From Gaiellales bacterium (GTDB lineage Bacteria; Actinomycetota; Thermoleophilia; Gaiellales; JAICJC01): a DNA stretch of 54,023 bases. Within the stretch, counting starts at the first letter, position 1; the number at the start of each line of letters is the position of its first letter. Below are positions 1 through 8,440 of this stretch, in pieces. Location of the stretch: contig DASWRM010000020.1 in assembly GCA_036403155.1 (NCBI GenBank), forward strand, positions 1 through 54,023, in the 5' to 3' direction. A program made the position numbers and the translations under genes. The notes beneath the pieces were generated by a model, which ran no database searches, was not told the DNA's origin, and saw only the letters and a program-made list of their open reading frames with translations.

Positions 1-1
1 G

Positions 2-982
2 GTGATCGCAGTGCTGCTCTGTTCGGCGCTGGTTGGAGGTGCAACGACGGCACGGGCTGCGTATCCCGGATCGAACGGCCTGATCGCCTTCGTGCGCTCA
101 GGGGACATCTGGACGGTGTCGCCTTCGTCGCACGTCCAGCACCGGTTGACGGTCACCGGCAACAACTCGACGCCCGTGTGGTCGGCGAGCGGGAGGCTGA
201 TCGCTTTCACCAGCTCTCGGGCCGGCAGCAGGGACATCTGGGTGATGGCGGCCAGCGGAGCCGGTCTGCGCCGGGTCACCACGGCGGATACGCCGGAGAC
301 ATCACCGACGTGGTCGCCGGACGGGAGCTGGTTGGCCTTCTCGAGCGCCCGGGGCCCCACGCATGAGTTTGCGATCTTCAAGCTGCGCAGCACATCGCCC
401 TACGGCGCGGCCATCCGGCTCACCAACCCGCCGCCTGCCCTCGACTACCCATTCGACGCATACGCGGATTCCGGGCCGAGCTGGTCACCGCTGGGTGGCC
501 GCATCATGTTCGACCGGAACTGGCCCTGCAATCCCGGTGAGCCGAGCTGCAACGACCTGTACCGCGTGCCCAGCGCGGGCGGGCCGGTCACGCAGGTGCT
601 CACCGAGATAGGCGCGCCGACCGGCTATCCGGTGGGTGACAACTGGAGCGTCGACATGGCTCCACGGGGCCGGGCGATCGCGTTCACCTCAGACTTCGAC
701 TCTGCGCCCTACTTCTTCGGGCCGATGAACATCTACATCGCGCGGGCCGATGGATCGAGCGCTCACCGGCTGACCACCGACACGGACTACGACCACCCCG
801 TGTTCAACGGCGACGCGGCGTGGGCGCCCGGTGGAGCTCGCGTCGCCTACACGCGGCAGCTGTGCAGCCCGGACGACTGCACCGCGACCACCCCCGAGGT
901 GTGGACGATCTCGGCGAACGGCACCGGCCCGAGGCTCGTTGTGCGCAACGCCAGCGACCCGAGCTGGCAGCCGCTGCCGTAG
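2..982 (+). CDS. Secreted TolB/PD40-type beta-propeller protein
   Basis: The 326-residue frame opens with a hydrophobic signal-like segment ending near TARA, so the product is probably exported. It then repeats the PD40/TolB pattern several times: SPTWSPDGSWLAFSS near residue 105, PSWSPLGGRIMF near 160 and AAWAPGGARVAY near 270. These are blades of a six- or seven-bladed propeller. In TolB and DPP-like families such propellers bind proteins or peptides; nothing here shows an enzyme domain. The GTG at base 2 lies against the window edge, so the true start may be upstream and the gene may be 5'-partial. The function beyond a binding scaffold is unknown. Confidence 0.8.
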   Translation: MIAVLLCSALVGGATTARAAYPGSNGLIAFVRSGDIWTVSPSSHVQHRLTVTGNNSTPVWSASGRLIAFTSSRAGSRDIWVMAASGAGLRRVTTADTPETSPTWSPDGSWLAFSSARGPTHEFAIFKLRSTSPYGAAIRLTNPPPALDYPFDAYADSGPSWSPLGGRIMFDRNWPCNPGEPSCNDLYRVPSAGGPVTQVLTEIGAPTGYPVGDNWSVDMAPRGRAIAFTSDFDSAPYFFGPMNIYIARADGSSAHRLTTDTDYDHPVFNGDAAWAPGGARVAYTRQLCSPDDCTATTPEVWTISANGTGPRLVVRNASDPSWQPLP

Positions 983-1262
983 GGCACCGGGTTCGCCGCG
1001 CTGCACGGCTTCGTGGAGCGATGCCCGGGGCGGAGTCGAGCCCCCTGACAGTCACCGGGAGGCTCGCGCGCCGTCCGTCGAGCCTCCCGGTGCCGCCCAC
1101 GACCGCTGCGGTGAGGATGTTCGGGCGGGTTTTCAGCTTCTTTACGCGGCCCGAACGGATGGTTGTCCTGGCGCTTACGACCGGTCCCTAGGGTGGGGTC
1201 CCGAGGCAAACACGCCGTGGCGATTCGCGTCGCGGCGCACCCCGAGCCGAAGGAGCCTGCCG

Positions 1263-2210
1263 ATGCGTTCTCGCGTAGGAGTGGTGATCGCCACGTTGGT
1301 CCTGGGCCTGTGCATGGCTCCGGCCGCGCAAGCCAGCCCGCTTGACATGTTGTACGCCCCCGTGCACGTTCACGGAACGTCTCAGAGCGAATCGTTCATT
1401 CAATCTCACTTCCCGAGCGTCAGCGTGACCGCGGGCCAGCTGAAGAAGGGCTGGCACTCATCGAACACGGGCGTGTACACGAAGGGCACCCGCTCCAACG
1501 TCGGCACCTATCCCGAGTCCTGGTACATGCACACCGCGGGCGGTGCGCGGATCCACGACAGGGCGCTCAGCAGCTACTTCGTCATGAACCCGTCCAGCTC
1601 CGGGTGGCGGCAGCAGGTCGTGAGCAACTGCGCCGGTGCTCCTCAGTGGTGCTTTGTCGATGCCATGGGCGCCGACGGGTATACGCGCATGTCCGCGAAG
1701 CCGACCGTGAGCGAGAGCTGGTGGACCCAGCAGACGCTCGCCGAGGCCAACTACGTCGAGAGCGCGTCGAGCAGGTGGTCGGTCATGGCCAACAACGCGA
1801 TCACCGCGAACAATCCGGCGTTCGCCGTGGGCTTCGAGATGTTCGGCCGCGTGTCCGCCCAGAAGTCGCTTCAGGTGCTGGAGAACACCCGGTGCTACTG
1901 CTTTGCCAAGTCCGGCACCGAGTCCGGCGCGCTCTACGGGTTCACGCTGTTCCTCGCCGGCGCGGGCGCCGGTGACCACATCAGCGTCGGCACCGATTCG
2001 CAGACCGGCAAGTGGTGGGACTTCTTCACCAGCGCGGGCAAGCTGGGCAACCCGACCGCGGCGGCGACGATCACCAGCGCCGGGCTGGTTTCCCGCCCGT
2101 TCACGTACGGCAAGGTGGTCGTCAACACCAGCAGCAGCCCGACGACGGTGAGCCGCTCGGGCGGTACCACGAGCCTCGCGCCGCACACCGGCGCCATCAT
2201 CCTCAACTGA
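1263..2210 (+). CDS. Secreted protein, possible glycoside-hydrolase-like TIM barrel
   Basis: The ATG at 1263 was chosen because AAGGAG sits 7 bases upstream (1250-1255) and the frame then begins with a clean signal peptide (MRSRVGVV to AQAS). The 315-residue protein is rich in W, Y and G, with motifs ESWYMHTAGG, WCFVDAMGADGY and WWDFFTSAGK. The spacing of VDAMGADGY after WRQQVVSNC recalls the putative glycosidase families (GHL-type) that end a strand with an acidic residue, but I cannot confirm this without a profile search. Four cysteines in the central part could form disulfides in an exported protein. It is followed by a strong hairpin and is probably monocistronic. Confidence 0.8.
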   Translation: MRSRVGVVIATLVLGLCMAPAAQASPLDMLYAPVHVHGTSQSESFIQSHFPSVSVTAGQLKKGWHSSNTGVYTKGTRSNVGTYPESWYMHTAGGARIHDRALSSYFVMNPSSSGWRQQVVSNCAGAPQWCFVDAMGADGYTRMSAKPTVSESWWTQQTLAEANYVESASSRWSVMANNAITANNPAFAVGFEMFGRVSAQKSLQVLENTRCYCFAKSGTESGALYGFTLFLAGAGAGDHISVGTDSQTGKWWDFFTSAGKLGNPTAAATITSAGLVSRPFTYGKVVVNTSSSPTTVSRSGGTTSLAPHTGAIILN

Positions 2211-2218
2211 TGCCAGGA

Positions 2219-2254
2219 GCTGCCGGCGGCCCCACCCACGGGGTCGCCGGCAGC
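2219..2254. terminator. Perfect 15-bp stem-loop between convergent units
   Basis: Bases 2219-2233 pair with 2240-2254 (one G-U pair) around a 6-base loop. The hairpin starts 9 bases after the stop of the secreted protein and lies just beyond the 3' end of the minus-strand tRNA-Leu, so it could end transcription from both sides. No T-tract follows on either strand, so it is terminator-like rather than a textbook intrinsic terminator. Confidence 0.6.
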
Positions 2255-2279
2255 CCGCGGTTTCCGCGCAACCATCAGG

Positions 2280-2363
2280 TGCCCGGGGTGAGACTCGAAC
2301 TCACGCTCCCCGAAGGGAAGGGGATTTTAAGTCCCCCGCGTCTACCAGCTCCGCCACCCGGGC
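2280..2363 (-). tRNA. tRNA-Leu (anticodon UAA)
   Basis: Read on the minus strand, the 7-bp acceptor stem GCCCGGG/CCCGGGC closes a class II tRNA. Anticodon stem GGGGA/TCCCC encloses loop CTTAAAA, giving anticodon TAA. The long variable arm (TTCCC..GGGGAGC) and the TTCGAGT T-loop are intact. The discriminator is A, as expected for leucine. CCA is not encoded, so it must be added by the nucleotidyltransferase. Confidence 0.97.
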
Positions 2364-2394
2364 CTGGCACCACGATACAGCGCGGTTCCGCGGC

Positions 2395-3303
2395 TCAATC
2401 CGTGTCGTCGCCGGCCGCCAGCGCGGCTCCGTGAAGGATGTCGCGCTCCGAGACCGACAGCGAACCGGCGCCGAGCTCTGCCATGAGCTGCGCGAGTATC
2501 GCCGCGCCCGCCACGATCGTCGGCGCCCGCTGGGGCATCAGGCCGCGCACCTCTCGGCGCTGCTCGAGCGGCAGTCCCGCGAGCCGGCTCAGCTCCGCTT
2601 CGACCGTCTCGCGGCCGAGCCTGTGCCCGTCCACCCGCTCGGGCAGCTCTTCCTCCAGCCCGAGGTCGATGGTGGCGAGCGTCGTGATCGTCCCCGCGAC
2701 GCCGATCAGCTCGCCGCCCGGCACGTCGTCGGGCAGCAGCTCGGTCACCTCCCGCCGGACGGCCGCGAGCTGCTCGGCCGTAGGCGGGTCGTCGCGCAGG
2801 TGCCGTTCGGACAGTCGCACGCATCCCATGTCGATGCTCACCGCGAACCGCACGTCGCCGGCCGTCCCAGCGATCAGCTCCGTCGAGCCGCCGCCGATGT
2901 CGCAGACGACGACCGGCGCCCCCAGCCGCCTCCCGGACGCGACTCCCCGCAGCGTCAGACGGGCCTCGTCCTCGCCTGCGAGCAGCCGTGTCCGCACTCC
3001 ATGCTCGCGTTCGAGCCGCGCGAGGAACTCCTCGCCGTTGGCGGCGTCGCGGACGGCGCTGGTCGCCACCGCGAGCGGCGTCTCGGCCCCGAGCTCCCGC
3101 GCTCGCGCGGCATACCGCCCGACGCATGCCGCCACGCGCTCCATCGCCTCCGCCGCGAGCCGGCCGCTCGCGTCCACTCCGTCGCCGAGGCGTGTGATCG
3201 TCAGCAGCCGCTCGACCTCCTCGAGCCGCCCACGCTCGGCGTCGGCGACGAGCAGCCGGGTGGAGTTGCTCCCGATGTCCAGGGCGGCGAGGCGGCGCGT
3301 CAC
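2395..3303 (-). CDS. Ppx/GppA family exopolyphosphatase
   Basis: A 302-residue member of the ASKHA-fold Ppx/GppA phosphatases, which hydrolyse polyphosphate and/or pppGpp. The phosphate-1 loop is ALDIGSNSTR at residues 7-16 and the phosphate-2 loop is VVCDIGGGSTELI near 143. TSAVRDAANGEEF and VAGTITTLATI are further family signatures. The protein is about the length of the short actinobacterial Ppx proteins and lacks the C-terminal HD-like domain of E. coli Ppx. The GTG at 3303 fits the family N-terminus and forms a GTGA overlap with the stop of the upstream membrane gene, so the two are translationally coupled. The frame stays open upstream, but that part has no homology-like character. Confidence 0.93.
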   Translation of the reverse strand: MTRRLAALDIGSNSTRLLVADAERGRLEEVERLLTITRLGDGVDASGRLAAEAMERVAACVGRYAARARELGAETPLAVATSAVRDAANGEEFLARLEREHGVRTRLLAGEDEARLTLRGVASGRRLGAPVVVCDIGGGSTELIAGTAGDVRFAVSIDMGCVRLSERHLRDDPPTAEQLAAVRREVTELLPDDVPGGELIGVAGTITTLATIDLGLEEELPERVDGHRLGRETVEAELSRLAGLPLEQRREVRGLMPQRAPTIVAGAAILAQLMAELGAGSLSVSERDILHGAALAAGDDTD

Positions 3304-3617
3304 TTGGTGGTGAAGAAGCTCCGCACGGAGCGCACCCGGCCGCCGACGGCACCAAAGGCTTGCCAGATCACCAGGAACTCCGCAACCGAGACCTGCAGCC
3401 GCGCGACGGCCTCGGCCAGCTGCGCCTGCCGGCGCTCGAGCTCGGACAGCCGGTCGGGCAGCTCCTCCAGGCGCGTGTGGACGACGTGGTGCTGGATGCC
3501 GTCCTGAACCGTCCGCACGGTCACCCACAGCCGCCGTCCGCGCAGCGCCACCCAGGCCGCCGTGCAGAGCACGATGACAAGCCACGCGACGATCACGGCG
3601 AGCACCACGGGAGCCAT
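3300..3617 (-). CDS. Small single-pass membrane protein with coiled coil
   Basis: A 105-residue protein with one N-terminal transmembrane helix (residues about 3-25, rich in V, L and A), a basic stretch RGRRLW, and then a helical charged region (RLEELPDRLSELERRQAQLAEAV) that should form a coiled coil. I do not recognise a named family. It overlaps the ppx start by 4 bases, so a role tied to the phosphatase, such as membrane anchoring, is possible but unproven. The layout resembles small membrane proteins of the UPF0749/FtsB size class, without their motifs. Confidence 0.75.
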   Translation of the reverse strand: MAPVVLAVIVAWLVIVLCTAAWVALRGRRLWVTVRTVQDGIQHHVVHTRLEELPDRLSELERRQAQLAEAVARLQVSVAEFLVIWQAFGAVGGRVRSVRSFFTTK

Positions 3618-3654
3618 GCTACCAACGCCGGCTGTGGTAGAATCCGGCGACCGT

Positions 3655-3728
<74 letters not shown>

Positions 3729-3732
3729 TGCG

Positions 3733-3763
3733 AAAGCCGCTTCGATCTCGGAGCGGCTTTTTC
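3733..3763 (+). terminator. Intrinsic terminator of tRNA-fMet
   Basis: A 9-bp stem (AAAGCCGCT at 3733-3741 with AGCGGCTTT at 3752-3760) with a 10-base loop runs straight into a T-run. It starts 5 bases after the tRNA and is the only textbook rho-independent terminator I found in the window. Confidence 0.85.
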
Positions 3764-3822
3764 GTTGAGACCCCTTGGTCACGGCGCTTGTGAACCGGCC
3801 GGAACGCTGGGATACTCGCGCC

Positions 3823-4227
3823 ATGGGGCGCATCCGAACCATGGCAGTGCTCGTGCTCGCGATGCTCGCCATCGGCGGTCTCGCAACCTCCGCCGGGGCG
3901 ACGACGGCGACGCGGCACCAGAACCCCCACTATCGCGTGACGGCGTCGCTGCTGCCGACGACCGTCGCGGTCGGCGATCGCCTGACGGCGAAGGTGTCGG
4001 TCACCAACACCACGGCTCGGGCGCACATGGTGGCGATCGAGTACGAGTTCGACGGCCCGTCGTCCGGCGAAGGCGTCGGCATGTCGCCCATCCGTCTGGC
4101 CGCCCACACCACATGGTCGCGGACGTTCCGGCGCACAGCGAGCGAGACCGGCGGCTACAGGCTTGTCATCCGCGCACGCGACGCGCTCGGGGCGTCGCAC
4201 GCCGCCGCCACGGCCAGCGCCGGGTAG
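3823..4227 (+). CDS. Small secreted Ig-like domain protein
   Basis: From the ATG at 3823 the 134-residue product has a signal peptide (RIRTMAVLVLAMLAIGGLA, cleavage near SAGA) and one beta-rich domain of about 100 residues. The pattern YRVTASLLPTTVAVGDRLTAKVSVTNTT, then TWSRTFRRTASETGGYRLVIRARD, matches the Ig-like/CARDB/BsuPI style of extracellular domains. No enzyme motif is visible. An in-frame ATG at 3841 is an alternative start. A GATACT at 3811-3816 could be a -10 element, which would imply a very short leader. Function unknown; probably a cell-envelope accessory protein. Confidence 0.7.
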   Translation: MGRIRTMAVLVLAMLAIGGLATSAGATTATRHQNPHYRVTASLLPTTVAVGDRLTAKVSVTNTTARAHMVAIEYEFDGPSSGEGVGMSPIRLAAHTTWSRTFRRTASETGGYRLVIRARDALGASHAAATASAG

Positions 4228-4263
4228 CACCCAACGGGCGCCCGTGGTGTTTCGAGCGCTCGG

Positions 4264-5730
4264 CTACCGGCTCACGCCGCCGATCGACACGTACTTGACG
4301 TTCAGGTACTCGTCGATGCCGAAGTCGCCGCCCTCGCGGCCGAAGCCTGACTGCTTGACGCCTCCGAACGGCGCGCTGGGCACCGAGGGCGCGCCGTCGT
4401 TCGCGCCGACGATGCCAAACTCGAGCCGCTCCGCCACCCGCAGCATGCGCGCGTAGTCGCGCGTCAGCAGGTAGGCCGCGAGCCCGAACGGCGTGTCGTT
4501 CGCCAGCGCGATCGCCTCGTCCTCGGTGTCGAACACCGTCAAGCCGGCCACCGGCCCGAACGTTTCCTCGCTGGCGATCAGCATGTCCGTCGTGATCCCG
4601 TCGAGCAGCGTGGGCGTGTAGAAGTGCCCGCTGCCGTTGCCGTTCGAACCGTCGTCGCCGACGACCAGCTCGGCGCCGCGCGCCATCGCATCCTCGACGT
4701 GGCGGCGCACCTTCGCCACCGCCGCATCGTCGATGAGCGGGCCGATCTGGACGCCCGCATCGGTGCCGCGGCCGACGCGCAGACCCGCGATCCGCTCGGC
4801 CATCGCGGCGCGGAACCGGTCGTGGATCGCCCGCTGAACGTAGATCCTGTTCGCGCACACGCACGTCTGCCCGGCGTTGCGGAACTTGGACGCCATCACC
4901 TGCGTCACCGCCTCGTCGAGGTCGGCGTCCTCGAACACGATTGCCGGAGCATGGCCGCCCAGCTCGAGGCTCAGCCGCATCACCTGGTCGGCCGACCGCC
5001 GGATCAGCGCCTTGCCGACCTCGGTCGAGCCGGTGAAGGACAGCTTGCGCACGCGCGGGTCGGCCATCAGCACCTCTCCGACCTCGGCCGGCCGGCTGCT
5101 CGTGATCAGGTTCACGACGCCCGCCGGGGCGCCCGCGTCGATCAGCGCCCGGCACACCTCGACGGCGGTCAGCGGCGTCGCCTCCGCCGGCTTGACGACG
5201 CTCGTGCACCCTGCCGCGAGCGCCGGGCCGAGCTTGCGCGTCAGCATCGCAGCGGGGAAGTTCCACGGCGTGATCGCCGCCGTGACGCCGACCGGTTGGC
5301 GCAGCACCAGCACGCGCTTGTCGGGATCGGCGGGCGGCACGATTTGCCCGTACACGCGCTCCGCCTCGCCGGCAAACCACTCGAAGAACCCGGCCGCGTA
5401 GTCGACCTCGCCGGCCGCCTCGGCCAGCGGCTTGCCCTGCTCGGCCGTCATCACCGCGGCGATCGCGTCGCGCCGGTCGCGGATCAGGTCGGACGCGCGG
5501 CGGAGCAGGCGCCCGCGCTCGATCGCCGGCGTCGCGCTCCACGCCGGGAACGCCTCGGCGGCCGCATCGATCGCAGCGGTGACATCTCCGGCATCCGCGT
5601 CCGGCACCGAGCCCACGACCTCTCCCGTCGCCGGATCGGTGACGTCGAAGCGCCGGCCCGAGGACGCATCGCGCCAGCCGCCGTCGATCAGCAGCTGCTC
5701 GGCACGGGTGCGCGCGGCGGTGTCGGTCAT
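4264..5730 (-). CDS. gabD: NAD(P)+-dependent succinate-semialdehyde dehydrogenase
   Basis: A full-length 488-residue aldehyde dehydrogenase of the GabD class, oxidising succinate semialdehyde to succinate in the GABA shunt. Catalytic and cofactor residues are present: Asn157 in ITPWNFP, Lys180 in VVKPAEATP, Glu256 in LELGGHAP and nucleophile Cys290 in NAGQTCVC. The ending NDGAPSVPSAPFGGVKQSGFGREGG is characteristic of SSADH rather than betaine-aldehyde enzymes. The ATG at 5730 was chosen because homologous N-termini begin at EQLLIDGGW; the frame stays open upstream without family character. It lies 35 bases downstream of the ridA gene on the same strand and is probably cotranscribed with it. 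Confidence 0.92.
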   Translation of the reverse strand: MTDTAARTRAEQLLIDGGWRDASSGRRFDVTDPATGEVVGSVPDADAGDVTAAIDAAAEAFPAWSATPAIERGRLLRRASDLIRDRRDAIAAVMTAEQGKPLAEAAGEVDYAAGFFEWFAGEAERVYGQIVPPADPDKRVLVLRQPVGVTAAITPWNFPAAMLTRKLGPALAAGCTSVVKPAEATPLTAVEVCRALIDAGAPAGVVNLITSSRPAEVGEVLMADPRVRKLSFTGSTEVGKALIRRSADQVMRLSLELGGHAPAIVFEDADLDEAVTQVMASKFRNAGQTCVCANRIYVQRAIHDRFRAAMAERIAGLRVGRGTDAGVQIGPLIDDAAVAKVRRHVEDAMARGAELVVGDDGSNGNGSGHFYTPTLLDGITTDMLIASEETFGPVAGLTVFDTEDEAIALANDTPFGLAAYLLTRDYARMLRVAERLEFGIVGANDGAPSVPSAPFGGVKQSGFGREGGDFGIDEYLNVKYVSIGGVSR

Positions 5731-5765
5731 CCTGGCCTGGATTGTAGGAGCCCGCGCCAGCTCGG

Positions 5766-6164
5766 CTATGAGCGCGGCTCGGCGACGCGGCCGATCGCCT
5801 CGATCTCGACGAGCATGCCGTCGAACAGGAAACCGCCCGCCACCAGCGCCGTGCTGGCCGGATACGGCGGGGCGAACAGCTCGCTGCGCACCTTCTTGAA
5901 CGCGTCGTACAGCGACGCATCGGCCAGGAAGACCGTCATCTTCACGATCGTGTCGAGGGACGCCCCGCCCGCCTGAAGGGCGAGGTCGACGTTGGCGAAC
6001 GCCTGGCGGATCTGGCGCTCCGGGTCGTCGCTCACGACCGCACCGTCGTCGCCGAACCCGCCCTGACCGGCGCTGAAGACCAGCTCGCCCTCCGAGAGGA
6101 CGGACTGCGAATACTGGTAGCCGGCAGCCCACGGGAATGGGTTGGGGAGCGCTCGGTTGGTCAT
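5766..6164 (-). CDS. RidA/YjgF family protein
   Basis: A 132-residue member of the RidA family, which deaminates reactive enamines/imines such as 2-aminoacrylate. Family features are YSQSVLSEGELVFSAGQ, IRQAFANVDLALQAGGASLDTIVKMTVFLAD, PPYPASTALVAGGF and the C-terminal VEIEAIG. The catalytic Arg of the RidA consensus (R in P-x-R-S-x) is replaced here by PASTAL, so it belongs to a Rid subgroup other than canonical RidA and the deaminase activity is uncertain. It precedes the semialdehyde dehydrogenase by 35 bases, which suggests a shared amine-catabolic role. Confidence 0.88.
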   Translation of the reverse strand: MTNRALPNPFPWAAGYQYSQSVLSEGELVFSAGQGGFGDDGAVVSDDPERQIRQAFANVDLALQAGGASLDTIVKMTVFLADASLYDAFKKVRSELFAPPYPASTALVAGGFLFDGMLVEIEAIGRVAEPRS

Positions 6165-6184
6165 GCGGCCATCCTACCCGGGCG

Positions 6185-7375
6185 TCAGTCGGGCCGGCGG
6201 GCGATGCGCACGAGGCTGCCGCGCGCGTCCCCGCGCGGGCCGCCCGCGCGCACCACCTCGAGCAGCGCTCGCGCGCAGACCGGGTCGAACTGCGAACCGG
6301 CGCAGCGCTCGATCTCGGCCATCGCCGACGGCAGCGGCACGGCACGGCGGTAGACCCTGTCCTCCGTCATCGCGTGAAACGCGTCGCACACGGCGATCAC
6401 CCGTGAGCCCAGCGGGATGTCATCCGCCGCGCGCCCCTCGGGGTACCCGCGCCCGTCCCACCGCTCGTGGCTCGAGCGCACCAGCGGCACCAGCTCGGCG
6501 AAGTAGGGGACGGGCTCGAGGATGCGCGCGCCGATGTCGGGATGGCGCTGCATCACGAGCATCTCCTCGCCGGTCAGCGCGCCGGGCTTCCGCAGGATCG
6601 CCTCGGGGATCCCGATCTTGCCGATGTCGTGCAGCAGCGCACCCAGCTTGACCACGCGGGTGGTGCGTGGTTCCAGCGAAAGCTCGTCACACACGCGGCC
6701 TGCCAGCTCGGCGATCTCACTCGCGTGGTCGTTGGTGTACGCGTCCTTGGCCTCGAGCGCCGCGGCCAGCGCGCCGAGCGTGGCGAAGTAGGCGTCCTCG
6801 AGCCGCTCGGACATGCGCGCCCGGCTGACCATCGTCCCCGCCTCGGCGGTGAGGGCGGTGGCAAGGCGCAGCTCGTCGCTCGTGAAGCGTCGCGGCTCGT
6901 GGTCGTACACCTCGACCAGCGCGTACGGCGACCCCTCGACGGCGAGCGACAGCATCAGCAGCGAGCAGTAGCCCAGGCCGGCGAGCGAGCGGGCCTCGGC
7001 GGGGTCGGTGTCCGGGTCGTCGCGCTCGCACGCGTACGGCTCGCCCGTTCGCAGGACGGCCTCGGTGCGGGGGTAGTCGCCGATCGCGTACTGCTCCGCC
7101 GTCGGCTCCCAGCGGTGCGGCGGGCGCGCGTAGCCGGCGCAGTCACGGACGACGCCGCGCTCCTCGTCGACGAGCGAGATCATGCAGGCCGAGGCGCCGA
7201 GGAAGTCGGTCAGCTGGCGCGACAGGTCGGCGAGCATCTCGGGCACGTCGTCGCCGGCCGCAAGCGACTGTGCGGCCTCGATCACGCGCAGCACCGGCTC
7301 CAGCTGATCGTGCTGCAGCGGTTCTGCGAGCGACCGGCCGGAGTGGCCGGGAGCAGGGGCGTCGTCCGCGGTCAT
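6185..7375 (-). CDS. GAF-HD-GYP cyclic-di-GMP phosphodiesterase
   Basis: A 396-residue soluble signalling protein. Residues about 20-190 form a GAF-type sensor. Residues about 195-370 form an HD-GYP domain with all expected ligands: His217 (TNDHASE), His249-Asp250 in LHDIGKIGIPE, His278 in QRHPDIG, His303-Glu304 in SSHERWDGRGYPEG, and Asp331 in VCDAFHAMTEDRVYR. HD-GYP proteins degrade cyclic di-GMP to pGpG or GMP, and the intact metal site predicts activity. The C-terminal residues are a short disordered basic tail. It lies downstream of the Tad operon on the same strand but is separated from it by 173 bases and a stem-loop. Cyclic di-GMP control of the neighbouring pilus is a reasonable inference. 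Confidence 0.93.
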   Translation of the reverse strand: MTADDAPAPGHSGRSLAEPLQHDQLEPVLRVIEAAQSLAAGDDVPEMLADLSRQLTDFLGASACMISLVDEERGVVRDCAGYARPPHRWEPTAEQYAIGDYPRTEAVLRTGEPYACERDDPDTDPAEARSLAGLGYCSLLMLSLAVEGSPYALVEVYDHEPRRFTSDELRLATALTAEAGTMVSRARMSERLEDAYFATLGALAAALEAKDAYTNDHASEIAELAGRVCDELSLEPRTTRVVKLGALLHDIGKIGIPEAILRKPGALTGEEMLVMQRHPDIGARILEPVPYFAELVPLVRSSHERWDGRGYPEGRAADDIPLGSRVIAVCDAFHAMTEDRVYRRAVPLPSAMAEIERCAGSQFDPVCARALLEVVRAGGPRGDARGSLVRIARRPD

Positions 7376-7503
7376 CGCAGCCGCATGATTCCGCCCGCGC
7401 CCGCAGATCCCTCTTTCGGGTGACAGGAGTCCAGGCGGGGTTCGCGACGGATGGCGTGCGTCTTCAACCGGTCGACCACGAGCGTGGGCTGCCGTCCTGC
7501 CGG

Positions 7504-7525
7504 GTCAGCCCCTTCGGGGGCAGAC
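7504..7525. repeat. Stem-loop repeat, copy 1 (UUCG tetraloop)
   Basis: GTC-A-GCCCC, loop TTCG, GGGGC-A-GAC: an 8-bp stem interrupted by one A-A mismatch, with a stable UUCG-type tetraloop. It lies 23 bases beyond the stop of tadC, on the downstream side of the Tad operon. Nearly the same stem occurs at 20717-20743. There is no T-tract. It could be an intrinsic-like terminator, an RNA-stabilising end, or a dispersed repeat. Confidence 0.6.
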
Positions 7526-7548
7526 TCCCGTGCGCGCTCGCGTACCGC

Positions 7549-8427
7549 CTAGCTGAGCTTGTCCATCAGCGAGATCACCGCCGGGCCGAGCACGACGATG
7601 AACACCGCCGGGAAGATCAGCAGCACGGTCGGGAAGAGCATCTTCACGGGCGCCTTCATCGCGTGCTCCTCCGCCTCGTTGCGCAGGCGGTGACGCAGGT
7701 CGTCGGCCTGGGTGCGCAGCATCTGCGCGAGCGGCACGCCGAGCCGGTCGGCCTGGACGAGCGCGCGGACGAAGCTGGTCATCTCCGGCGCGTCGACGCG
7801 GGCGGCGAGCCCGGACAGGGCCTCGCTGCGGCTCGCGCCGAGCTGCGTGTCGCGCAGCATCAGCGTGAGCTCGTCGATCAGCGGGCCGCGCAGGCGCTTG
7901 ACGAGCCGCTGCAGCGCTGCGTCGAAGCTCATGCCGGCCTCGACCGACAGCGTGAGCAGGTCGAGCACGGTGGGGAGGGATGCGACGATCTTGTCGCGCC
8001 GGCCGTGGATCCGCATGTCGATGACGAACGGCAGGCCGACGTAGGCCACGGCGGCGAGCGCGAGGCCGCCTACCGCGCCGAAGACCAACGGGACGACGCC
8101 GACCGCGATCAGCGCCAGCATGGTGCCGTACATCGCGAGCGGCAGCACGACTTTGAGCCCGGCCAGCTCCTCGGGCGTCAGCAGCCGCGACCAGCCCGCG
8201 GCGGCCAGCTTGCGGCGCAGCACGTCCGCCGCGGCGCCGTGGCCGCCCGGCGCAACGCGCCCGACCCTGCGCAGCCATGCCCGCGGATCGTTGGTGCGGA
8301 CCAGCTCCCCGTAGCCGTAGCCGGGGATGCGGCCGAGGGTGGACTCGACCTGGAGACGGCGCGACGTCGCGGCGCGCAGCAGGAAGAATCCGCTGGCGGC
8401 GACGAGCACGATGGCGAGCAGGAACAT
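7549..8427 (-). CDS. tadC: Tad pilus inner-membrane platform protein TadC
   Basis: A 292-residue type II secretion F-domain protein. It begins with a membrane helix (MFLLAIVLVAASGFFLL), has paired helices near 90-130 (LPLAMYGTMLALIAVGVVPLVFGAVGG), and then a GspF domain with LPTVLDLLTLSVEAGMSFDAALQRL and FVRALVQADRLGVPLAQMLRTQADDLR. A final helix VLLIFPAVFIVVLGPAVI ends the protein. Such proteins form the inner-membrane platform on which TadA drives pilus assembly or secretion. It is the last gene of the minus-strand Tad operon, 13 bases after the TadB fusion, and is followed by a stem-loop at 7504-7525. Confidence 0.93.
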   Translation of the reverse strand: MFLLAIVLVAASGFFLLRAATSRRLQVESTLGRIPGYGYGELVRTNDPRAWLRRVGRVAPGGHGAAADVLRRKLAAAGWSRLLTPEELAGLKVVLPLAMYGTMLALIAVGVVPLVFGAVGGLALAAVAYVGLPFVIDMRIHGRRDKIVASLPTVLDLLTLSVEAGMSFDAALQRLVKRLRGPLIDELTLMLRDTQLGASRSEALSGLAARVDAPEMTSFVRALVQADRLGVPLAQMLRTQADDLRHRLRNEAEEHAMKAPVKMLFPTVLLIFPAVFIVVLGPAVISLMDKLS

Positions 8428-8440
8428 CGGTCAGCCTCCC

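Noticed and set aside
983-1262. 280-base gap considered for a hidden gene or RNA
   Set aside because: Short frames here show no start signal or family trait, and no stable structured RNA motif is evident. It most likely holds the promoter of the gene at 1263.
3304-3585. N-terminal extension of the Ppx/GppA frame
   Set aside because: It overlaps the small membrane gene entirely and has no homology-like character; the GTGA overlap at 3300-3303 marks the real start.
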